NCBI GenBank assembly: GCA_021234535.1
Contig: CM037845.1
Location: forward strand, 12,234,643 to 12,298,642
Direction of reading: 5' to 3'
DNA length: 64,000 nucleotides
Origin: Stichopus chloronotus
Taxonomy: Eukaryota > Echinodermata > Holothuroidea > Aspidochirotida > Stichopodidae
Part shown: piece after piece, positions 27,501 to 39,500 of the stretch
Numbering within the stretch: the stretch's first letter is position 1
Layout: the number at the start of each line of letters is the position of its first letter
Notes under the pieces: generated by a model
Told to the model about the DNA's origin: nothing
What the model saw: the letters and a program-made list of their open reading frames with translations, nothing else
Databases searched by the model: none
Made by a program: the position numbers and the translations under genes

Positions 27501-30500
27501 CCTTTGACCTCCATGAAAGCAAGTTAGAAAAAACTTGTAAACATTATATCTAAAGAAGTATAACTGTAACTCATACCTAGCATGTTGATTGTTCACATTG
27601 AGTTCATATTTGGATGATCCCTATTATTTTTGGTGGTCAGCCAAATGTTACTTAGAGTAACCAGAGGTCAGAGAGTCAAAATTACTTAAACTATTATCTC
27701 AAAAGAGAAATGATAAGAGATCTCATCCTTCTCATTTCTATTGCTCATATTCAGTAGTTGTGCCATATTGTTTTTGGTTGAGGTCAAAGGTCATTTGATG
27801 TCACCACAGGTCAAAATCTTGTAAACACTTTAATAGTGACTTTATGTAACTCAAGGAGGGTAACTGCGAGGGAGTTTATGTGCATTGGCCATATTGAATA
27901 AATGACTGTCAATTTTTACACCTATTACTATAAGAGAAGGTGAAAGGTCATTTTGGATCCAAAGCTTGGTACCATGATGTTTCAAGAAGAAGAACCTGTA
28001 ATTGATCTCATACTTGTGATGTGGGTAACTCATGTTTGTTATAATATAACCATATGGCAAGGAATCACTACTGTAAGCCTCTTGGCTTTCTGGTTTACAG
28101 TTTATTGAATGTAAAACCTGACTTAAATCCTAGTCAGCATTACCATGTTTGGATACACACCTATCTAGCTCCTCGTTATAGATGTATCGAATATCAACTT
28201 AATGTGTCCCCTTAAGGCAACTGGACATCTTTCTGGATTAGAAAAGTTTTTTCCAGACAGCAATATCTTGAGTAATGATAAAGATATTGGCATACTGTAG
28301 TACTGACTTGAAATGAATCAATGAAAAATATTTCTCTTTCATTTAAGACTCCCTTCAATTGTTGGTGGAATATTCTTTTAAATGACCAGTGTACCTGAGA
28401 CACTGAATGGATGGCAAGTTACTGTATGCGTACAGCAGGCCAAGGAGCTACAGTACTATCTTTGTAAAATTGCTGGGTTAAAGAATCCTGTACTGTGTTC
28501 AGCATTCAAGAAGCACATATGTGTGGTATTTTCAGATACAGCAAGATCCCCTTAAAATTCACTAGCACTGAAGTATTTCAAATGAATGCAACTTTTGAGT
28601 CCATCAAGAAAGAAAATGATCTTCAGTGTCATCACGTCATGCCCCCTCACCCAGGAGTGAGGCCCCATGGCCATCAGGAAGGGACCGAGAGCCATGGGTA
28701 TTGGTGCTGCCACAGCTATTTCAGGCCCTGGCACTGCAGAAGTGAGCCTTTGGCACGCGTGGATCCTGGGAAGGTTATTTTGAGCATCGAAGGGTGTTGT
28801 TCATGGATACAAAAGTTTTCTGATGGCAACGGATGGTGGTGCTCCGCTTAAGAAGAACTTAAGAGGCTGCTTGTGATGATTGGCCCCATTTTTAGCCTCT
28901 CCTTTCCCATGAAAAATGAACCTAGCCTATTACTGTAGTGGTGTCACTGTTATTTTCTAATCATCATAGTTGTTAATACAACTGCAAAAACCTTATTTGG
29001 TCTTGTCCTTTTATTTTGATCATCTTACTGTAACTTGAAATTGGGATGTTAAATAATTTGTTGCTGTGAATATTCAATGCATAGTTTCAAAATTGTAGCA
29101 AACTGTCTTTAATTTGTATTATCTTTATGGTTTATCTTTTTTTAGCTTTTTTTGGATGTAAGGTTTAATCTTATAAACTGCTTTGTATACTTTACTGTAA
29201 AGTTGTACCATGTTAAACATGTATGTGTAGGTGGTCCACAGTACTGTATGAACTTGCTTGTAGATTACTATACAACTTTCTGGAAGCATAAGTGGTCATT
29301 CCACCCTGGTTAACCTTCTTAAATGATATTGACATGCTTTTCCCCTAAAGTTGAGAGTTGTGGAATAAATTGTTGTCTCCATATGAGTTTGCAGTGTCAC
29401 CGGTGAAGTAACGAACGTCGACAACTAGACATCATCGTAAGAATCCAAAATTCTTTCTGTCAATCTGCATTGCAGTTACTTTGTAGGGAATTGACCCAAC
29501 GGCCAATTGTGAATTCTTGATCATACATTTGATCATATGTAATAGCTTTGATCCAAGAAATGACAATGAAGAAGCAGAACTTGACATTAGTACTGCTCAT
29601 ATGAGTATGAAAGTCAGATTTGGGCCAGGTGCAGTATGAATTACTTCTGTATACTTACCTGTCAATCTGGCAACTGACAACACATACAACTGCTTTGCAT
29701 GTATACTTCATGCAGCGCAGTGTAGGCCTGTATTTGGTATATACAGTACAGTGCTGTACTGTATACCACAGTATCAGCTGGCACAGTTTGGCATGGGGAG
29801 ATACGCAATGCATGCTGTAGTGTGACATGTCAGTTTTGGATTTCATATCAATGAGGAATATCCATCCATTAGGAAAATAATCTTATCTGGAAATTAATTT
29901 TTCTCTCCAAATGTCAATCATGTATACTGTAGCTGTACTGACAGGGGGCTGATTGGGTTGCAGTACTGTAGTGGCCGGTGCATGTGAGCATTTATTTATG
30001 ATGCTGAGGTGTATGTCTCACACCGGACTCATCTCCGGTGTACTGTACAGTGCATGTCAGTCGTTGCATGTGCAGGATAATGTATTGCATCCCCGAGCCA
30101 CGTCTCAACAGTGCAATTAAGTCACTTTGAATACTGTAATACTTCAGTTCATACTTTCGAATGTGTCATGTACACATGTATACACTTTCTCCATCTCTCA
30201 GATCTCCCACCAGACTAGGTCTGTACAAAATCTATGTACAGTACTCTGAATTGGTTTTACAATGTCTTGATGATAATTTGGTAAATTATACCTGAGTCCG
30301 TAAGTACCATGCACACCAGCTGTATACTTACCGGCATACATCCAGAACGTGACATAAGTACTGTGTACTCAAACATTTATACTGTATGAATGTATTTATG
30401 TACAAGTACCCAGCGAATGATTCTCCCCAGCAAGGAACCAGCAAAAAAAAATAAGTACCATGATAAATATTTATTTTCATACTGTACATTTTCCGTACTT

Positions 30501-33500
30501 CTGGTGAGTCTGTCCCAGTTCAACAGCTACAGTAGCTGTGCAGTCTCAGTACTGTGCATCCAGTACAGTATAGTGCCCGTATACTGTACAGTGTGTGACA
30601 ATTTTGCACTGTCAATTTTCTGTGACATTCCAGAATTGTATCCCCATACTCATTCTGATATTCAAAGTGCTCACGTTGAGTTTTTCAGAGGGGTTTTTAT
30701 TGATTCCTGTTGAAGGCAGAGGGAATCTTTGCAGTGATGATGTCGTGTGTGTGGGTGTGTGCGTGTGTGTTTTTGTATGCATGTACAGTATGTGACACTT
30801 CTCGTAAACACGGTATCTCAAGAAGGGTAACCATGACTGATCTTTACTTGGTTTGTGGGTTGGTCATAGTATTGGCAGATGATCCCCATTGTTTTTGGTG
30901 GAGGTCAAAGGTCATTTGCGATCACCAAAGGTCAAACTGTAAAAACCTTGTAAACAAAATATCTCAAGAAGGGTAACTGTGACTGATGTCATACTTGGTG
31001 TGTGGAAGTCAAAGGTCATTTGAGGTCACCAGAGGTCAAACTGTGAAAACCTTGCAAACACAATCTCCAGAAGGTAACTGTGACTGATGTTATACTTAGT
31101 GTGTTGCTTGGTCATACTGAGTTGATGATCCCTATTATTTTTGGTCGTTTGAGATCTCCAGAGGTCAATCTGTAAAAACCTTGTAAACACATTATCTCCA
31201 GAAGGGTAACCATGACTGATGTAGTGCTTGGTGTGTGGGTTGGTAATAGTGAGCAGAAGATCTCTATTGTTTTTAGTCAAGGTCAAGGGTCATTTTAGGT
31301 CACCAGAGGTCAAACTGTAAAAATGTATAAGCAGAATATCTCCAGGAGTCTAACCTTGACTGATGTCATACTTGATGTGTGGATTGTATATACTAGTGTA
31401 AGTAGAAGACTCCTTTTGTTTTTGATGGAGGTCAGAGGTTGTTTGAGGTCACTGGAGGTCTAACCTTGCTAACACATTATCTCTAGAAGGGTAATGTTGA
31501 CTGATGTCATACTTGATGTGTGGGTTGGCCATGCTGGGTACTGTACTGTACAGTAAGTGATCCCTATTGCTTTTGGTGGACGTCAAATGTCATTTGAGGT
31601 CACCAAAATAGTAGGTCATTTTGGGTTAGAGGCTTGTCAATGTGGTGTTTCAAGTACCGTAACTGCAGTTGATTTCATACTTGTCATGTGGGTAATTCAT
31701 GTTTGTTATAATATAACCACGTGGCAAGGAATCACAAAGCCTTTTGGCTCTCTGGTTCTTTGGAATGTTGGTATGTACTGTAGTGTATGTTCTGGCCATA
31801 CCTTCTTCACAGGTTTGCACCTTGTGTCAGATGTTAGCTCATAAAACGCAATTATAAGTTGCCATGTTGAGATTTGGAGAAGATTCTAAAACATTTTACA
31901 AGCTGTGGCTGTCCATGGAGGATTCACTTTAAATCATTGTTGTTGATATACTGTAGCTGTGGGATCCATCTCAATGTTACTCGATTGTTAGTGTAATAAA
32001 CTATCGTCATCACCATATAGTACCGTACAGTACCTCAGCATTGTGTATAGCCTATGTCCTAACTCCCGTCTCTCCATAGGCTATCTGTGGTCACACATAT
32101 TCTACGGTCTGATATTTAAACACTGCTTATTTAATGGTCTGAAGCCCATGCATCTGACATTGTTTTAATTTGCCACATGCCTCGTGTCTTTGACCCTGCT
32201 GCTGAGACTTACCACTGGTTTCTGATGACCAGGGCTGGAGTCGATTCCACCCGATCCGAGTCTGAGTCCTTAGTATCCTAGTCTGGGTCTGAGTCCCTGG
32301 TGTCCGAGTCCTTAGGCCCGAGTCCAAGTTCACGAGTCGCTGTGTAAATTTAACTAAGTATTGTTTTGAGTAAATAGGGAAGAGAACAACAATAAAAGTC
32401 TTATGCTAAGTTTGCTAATCTTTATTTCCTTCCCTTATGTTAAAGATGGCCATCACTCAGTAGATCCAAACAATAAGTAGACTTAACAAAACAGAAGATC
32501 AATATCCTAGCTCTCACATTAACCATACTGTAAATGAAGAGCAGAAGGAACTAAGGGAAGCCTGTACTGATCAGTTCAAAGAAATTATATTGTAAGTATT
32601 ACTGTATAATTTTTCAGTGCATTCAGATAACTTCAGCAAGTTAAGCCTTACTGCATTGATGCATTTCCACTATGCCATGTGAAATATATGAGTCTCCATT
32701 ATTAAAGCATAGGCTAGCAGAAGTATTACCACATTTGGATACCACACATGCACTGCATGCAGCACCAGGTCTGTGCAGTACTGTATACAGAATGGATGCT
32801 GCATTTAACGTTTCGTGTTGAAATCCGTGCTATCTTCAAACTTAGCCGTGGAGCATGAGATTGAGTGTTCATACTGCCCACTGACTTAATGCACTGCATG
32901 TACAGTGTAATATGCAGCAACAATATTGTGCGTACAACTAGTGTACGTGATATCAGCACAATGTTTTCGCGCACCTTAAAGAGGCTCATTGAGTTGTTTT
33001 GTGAAATTCACTCAATTCTTCTAAACCGGTCAAGTTTCCTTCACATACTAATGACAAACAGTCAAACTAAAAGGATCCCAAAGTTTTACATACGTTGGAA
33101 CATTAATGAGTGAGTAACCAACGATTAAATTTGGTTTTTGAAACTTTGTGACCAGACATTTTCACATTAGTACATTCACATGCACGCAATCAGAGCAAGT
33201 AACGGTCAAAAATTCGAAAAAATTGACAGTTTTCATATAACTATTGGATGTGAAACTTGATTAATTATGCTAATTGTGAGTGTTGTCGTGCGTTTGTATC
33301 TTTACTGATATCAACTCAATGAGCCCCTTTAAGTTCCCACCAGAGTTTTCTGTCGAAAAATAGTCAGTCTCGTACCTGGTCTCGACCCAAGTCCTCGAGT
33401 CATTTCGGTCGAGTCCTTAACGTATGAGTCCGAATCACGACGATTGGGACTCGAGACCGGTCTTGAGACTCAGACCAGTCTCGAGTCATCTAGCCCTGCT

Positions 33501-36500
33501 AATGACAGACTGTGCTTCATCGCTGACATCGCTGATTCTACTCCGTCTCCAGCCTCCCACTCTCTTGACGCATCATGGCCTTCTTGCCTAGCTGCTGTAC
33601 TTGCATTTGTACTTACTACAGAGCCTCACCCACAAGTCCAAAGCTGTCACCAGTTTACAAGTACAGTACCATCCTTGTACTGTACAGCAGTAGATAAGGT
33701 TTTATTTTAAAACCGCAAAGTTAAGTGCACCGCATGATCATTTTAATCAAGAAATACTGTAGTTTGTACACGTTTATTGTAATATGAAGGTAAGAAGTCT
33801 GTTGACTGAAACTTAAGGCATCACTGCCATGGTCCCTTTCCATTTATCATAGATCTACTTGGGTACACTTCTTTTGCATACATCAGTCCTACTAGTGTAT
33901 CATTTCTGTTGCCACTCTTGTTGATACATGAGGAGTTTAACTTTAAATGTCATGCTTTGCTACTGTACTTGTAGCAGTGGCTACACTGAACTGTGTACTG
34001 CAGGTACATTAGTTTCCTACTGTACACTGGATGAAATGTTCTGTACTAGATATATGATAAACTCAATGTACTGTCTCTGTACCATATAACTGGAGGCATT
34101 TTTACGATCAAACAAACAGTACTGTGTACATTAGTTGCCTCTAGAGAGAGGGGGGTCAGGGTTGGATATAAATTTACTGTACATCTTACCCTAAGACCAA
34201 GCAGTGCTCTTTTCTCAGGTTCCCATATCTCTGGCTGCAGTAGGTATTTTAAATTTATAGGTCTAATATTGTTTAAGTTTTCATAACAAACGGAATACAG
34301 TAAGTAGACAAGGTCTAAAACAGCCATTCCCACGCAAATAGCTCACAGCATACAACACAAATTGAGTGCCTTCATTGTCAGTTGCTTTGTTGGTGTTTCT
34401 GCCTAGGGGTAAAAACATGGAATAGAATGCCAGGCTGAGGTGCCTGTCATCTTTCTTATTTTCAGTCCAATTTTTGTTCAGGAATGTACTCAGAAACATT
34501 TTCTGTCCTGTCAATCATAGAGAGAGAGAGAGAGAGCGCGCACCTTCCTTTGAAGCTTACCTGTATTATGCAATTTTGTCACTCATCATGCAGTCTATCA
34601 TTGTATGTTGTATTTCACAATTTGGTACCTGTTTTATGTGTTGTATTACCGCCTCCTTAAAGGTAAACTGTCGCAGACATCGCCACTGGACAACAACGAC
34701 TACCTACTGTATGAAGTGAGGTAATTGCTCCCTTTTTCGTCCAGGTTAACCCTGGGACTTTCATGAGCTTTGCCCCAGAGCCTGTAATAGGAAGGAACAG
34801 TGCCTGACCAGTTTGTATTGAGTTCACCCAGGACAATGGCTGAAAAACAGACACCTGATTACAGGGCTTCCGATAGAAGCTTCGATCCAGACTGGACCAA
34901 ATCCCACAGACCTCGAATCGTCAACAGAAGGCACCCCCTATCATCTCTGTTCTCCTGGTTGAGGCCAGGACGGGATTCTCCGACGTTGATTCCTGCGATG
35001 GCTGGGTTAGTTTTAGAGCCAGTTTTGGGGCTTGTTAAGCTGCCTGTTGACTTGGATGCCACCCAACCGCCAGTGCAAAGCCAGGAACTGGACCAGAGTC
35101 GATCCCAGCCTGACACATTGACGAGGCCATGGTGTCCGAACCGGAAGCCGCTCGGATCCCACCGGAAGATCTGATACCCGACTCCAAAACCTACCTGGCG
35201 GAGGATCAAAGCTGGGCCCATGATTGGGACACGCTGACCAGCAAACTGGATTGGGAATGCCATAGGATCTTTTCTACAGTAATTCCTGTTTCGTCCACTC
35301 CAGATCCCACCGAGCCCTATCTCCTCCCTCAGACGTCCCCTCCTAGGATGTGGACCTACAGTACGGGATCATTATGGAACAACTCTCGGACCTACTGAAA
35401 CCCCTCTTGGAGTAGGCAACTGGTCCACAAACCTCTCTTCAGACCTCGGGCAACATGAGCTCCCAAGGGAACCTTAGGAACCACAGGATCAATCAGAGCC
35501 AGACCTGGACACCCTAGGTTGCTGTGCCTCAGTCGAATTTTCAGACCTACTGTATAGCGTTATGCGTCTAGACTCAGAAATGACATGCATCACGGGTTGC
35601 TCCAAGTTTCCTTTGAAGACCCATGAGCTAAGAAAGATGACCCAGATACAGGGGAAGCCACACTAGCCCCCCCCCAGGGCTAGTTGTAGTTGTAAACCTG
35701 TAGTTTTAGGGGGACATGTGAAAGCAATTGATGTCATTCTGTTGTTGCACACGTTTCTGCATACACGTACCTGTATGTTAAATTTCATTTTGACTTCAAT
35801 TTTGCTGAAGTGATAATTGGGAACTCAAGTTCATTAGCGAGCATTTCAACAGTCCTTGACAAATATACATGGGACACACTAAAGTGTTCCAATTTGGAAT
35901 ACCTTTTGGTTGGGGAGTTTGAGGAGGGGGGATGGATAAGAAAGGGGATTTTGTAAGATGAACAATTCAATATTTCTACATTTGTGTAGAAGTGTCCCAT
36001 CATTTCTGTTTAGAATTTTAGATTTAGTTTCATTTTGACTCCACCTGCAGCAATACAGCAGATGCTCTTTTTCCTTTGTCTCACTCCCCTCCCCCATCCT
36101 CTCCCCTGTGATGGTTTCACAGAAAGCTGTACTCCGATGTTCAGTCGTTAGGATGCCTTTACGTACATTGTTTCCCTCCGTCTTGTCTCTGAAATGATGA
36201 TGATCAGTAAGTTCTTTGACTTGACTGTTTTAAGTATGTTTCAAATTGTTGATACATGTGTAAGATGGTATTGTTGGTGTATTTAAGGCAGTGAAAGTAC
36301 TGTAAGCCCCTCCTGTTGCATGTTTTCTTAACTTTTTGATTTTGTTTCAAATGGCAGTATCGTAAGGTGTACAGGACTTGTCCTTTCATTTGTTTTCTTC
36401 TGTACTTACAGTATTAGTTACTTGCCTCTCGTAATTGTTTGGGATCAAAATTTGAATATACTCTGTGAATTAATGTACCAATAACTGAAATGAAAATCAC

Positions 36501-39500
36501 AAAATGTGTATCAACAGAATTGTATGTACTGTATTAAAATGCAACCAATGAATGAAACACATCTGGGCAGGACAACTAACCTACATACAGTACTTAAAAA
36601 GATAATAGAGGACAATACTGAATGTGCAAACTATATGTGTGCAATAATTTTCTCTTCAGCGTTTGACCGTGATATGTACAGTGCACTACAACGCATACTC
36701 GACCCTAGTTGTGTGTGCATACCGTGCATACACTGTGCACATGTAGATTTGGTAAAAAAGCTAACAGAAACAACAACATGCCTATAGAGGAACATTCATC
36801 TGAGAAGTGCTGACTCAAACACCTTCAAAATGCTGGTGATGCCAGCTTTAACCTGAAAATTTTGCCCACTGCATGTCCTTGATGGAATGCTATCATGAGG
36901 TTGAATAGGTTCTACATCTGTTCCCCCTATAGCTCAAGTTCCTTGCCAAAGAGTTCTTTCGATACATTTGGTAACTGTATGTTGTCTCCAGGACAATTTC
37001 AGAGGAAATGCCAGATGCAAAGTCAATTCCACTTGTTGACAACCTCACAGAAAAGAAGTTCCAAGTAATTTTGTCACTTTCCTGTCTCAAAAGCCTCAGA
37101 CAGGCGGGATCATTAGTGACCCTGGAAATGAAAACTATGTCTGTAGTCTGTGAATAGTGATCCTGTTCGATCTCACTTTCATTGATTGTTTTGAGGTATC
37201 TTTACTTTTGTTTGTTTGATTTGCTTCCATATTTACAGTAATACATAACAAAATGATACAGTATGAAAACATAAAGTAAACAAAATTGATTCTGCAAGAC
37301 AAAAAGATAAAAGAAAGGGAAAAGAGGAAGCTTTAAGTTTAGAATAACTCCCATGAATTCCTCCCTTAAAAACAAAATATATCAAATCATTATTTTTCGG
37401 AGCAGTATAGTAATCAGTTTCAAATTCAGTTGAACAGCACAGTGCTACAGTATAGTACTACAGTAATCTTGAAATGGTCATGATTGTCCTACTGCATGTA
37501 CAAATTCTAATTTTGGCGTTTCCTTTAATGTACTGTATACAATATTCACTCACTCAATTTTTAAGGTCAGTACAATACTAATTTGTACCGTATTTTGAGA
37601 CCACAAACAGAGACACTCATAGCTTTCAAAATTGCAAACAAACAGAAATTTCTTCTTTTTGGTTAGTATGGTGTATGATTTTTTTTTAATTACTGTAAAA
37701 TAGTCCAAGAAAGTTAGGAGGTACTGTTACGTGCAATTTGTAACTTTAAAAAGTACAGGACTGTCTCCAATTCCAAGAGATCTTCCTTTTTCAAAATTTT
37801 CATGTCAACAAAGAGATTGTTAGTGTGGTCATTGAAATTGGCATTATAAACCCATCTGATAGGTTAATTCTTCTGCATCACAAAAAAACTGATTGAATAT
37901 AACAAACATGTAGTTCTGCACAGTGCCTCCTTCAGTAAACAATTGCCATGTTGTTTTGTGGTCGAATCCAAGACCACTGAGGTCAAGTTACAGAAATCTA
38001 ATAAAAACAATATCTTAAGATGTTTAGTACAGTACTGTATGCTGGTGTACTGCTATGTACAGTACAGTACCAGAACCTTTGTAGTGAAGGTTATTTTGGG
38101 TCCATGTGGGTGAAATATTTGCAAACATTGAGGAAAACTTTGGTCATGTTTGTAGATAGGGTATTTACCTTTTAACTTTTGAAAAGGCCACTGCCAGAAA
38201 CTTGAACTTTAATGAATAATTAGTTCAAAGTATGCTGCATCGACTGCAAGAATCGAAGTTTAAATTGTGATCTTAGTGGAAGGTTAATTTTATTCACTGG
38301 TCAATTTGGCTCGAATGTACGAGTGATGTCCGGGGACTGGTACGTGTTACTTCACGGAGCTGTGTAGAAACAATCTGTCATTTTCCAGTGGGGAGCAAAG
38401 GTCATTAACAGTCCAATACTGCACAGTCTACTGTATTTACAAAATCTTAGAACACTCTTAGGAGACACTTCAAGAAGTGAACATGGCCAGACCTCATGTT
38501 TTGTGCATCATACAGTACTGCAATGCTATTACACTTGTTTGAAGTGTTTGTCATAATCCAGGATATGCTTTTGGTTTTGCCTATACAGCATTGCTTACTG
38601 TTAATATTAGCCAGAACATTTCTGTAGATTCAAACTGTTGCTACCTCATCAAAACTGCTATTTGGCCATGCCTGCATTCCAGCTGTCGGTTATATTCCTC
38701 TCTGTGTACAGTAGATGCACATGGTAAGGTACATTATCGCTGGTCCTAAGTGTTCACTGGTCAGTGACGTAAGTTAGAAGGTCGCCGCTTCCCTGACAAT
38801 TTTCGTCGGTCTTCCAATCGAGCAAATCACTCGTGCTACGATTAATGTCACTGGTCACAGTTTTGAGAGACTAACTAGCAGTTCAGTATGGTTCATGTGA
38901 TTCCCACCCACTGACTTGTCAATCTCGCTGTATTGTACATTGCATCTGTTTGATAGTGAATGTCAATATTAGCTCAGAAAATGTCATTATTTGACTAGAG
39001 TTTTAGTAGAAAGGTTTTGTCCTCTGTGCTATTGGCCATCAGTTTTAGGCATGTCATTCTACTGTACTAACTTGCACAACAAGATCTTCCAGAGGCTGTA
39101 TTATGTGCTGCTGTACAATCCAGTCCATTTTCAGTGATTTTTGGTAATAAATCTTCATTCATCTACCTCTCCATATCCAGTACTGTACAGTATGCAGTAC
39201 CGTTGACCTACAGTACTTTAAAATTTAGGAAAGTTTCAGTTACCAACATTTCCCATTCTCTAACACATGTTGATTTCTGCTAATATTTATACATGTGTTT
39301 TAAGGTAAAAATCAGTATGAAAACTGGATTTGAACGACATGTACACCAAATTACATTTCAGTATCCAGAGCACTGCAAAGAGAAAGTAAGCACATGGCAG
39401 TCCATTCAGCAATTAGAAAGAACTTTTTCTTCTTTTACAGTAGCAGTATTTGGTGGGCATAATATTGTTTATGACTTGCCATGTTTCATTATATAATTAT

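Larger units (their letters stand above)
25672..28096 (+). mobile_element. Helentron-like non-autonomous element, copy 1 (interrupted by a LINE)
   Basis: The left end GATTCCTTGC (25672-25681) is inverted as GCAAGGAATC at 28057-28066. The core has seven or more tandem units of about 142-148 bp, each with AGGTCAAAGGTCATTTGAGGTCA-like sequence (described here, not a single exact string), ACCTTGTAAACAC and ATCTCxAGAAGGGTAAC. The right end has the small hairpin AAGCCTCTTGGCTT followed by TCTGGTT. Subterminal inverted repeats, a tandem core of about 150 bp and a 3-prime hairpin are the layout of Helentron/DINE-1-type elements. No Rep/helicase frame is present. Class assignment is inference; the shared structure with copy 2 is seen directly. 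Confidence 0.7.
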
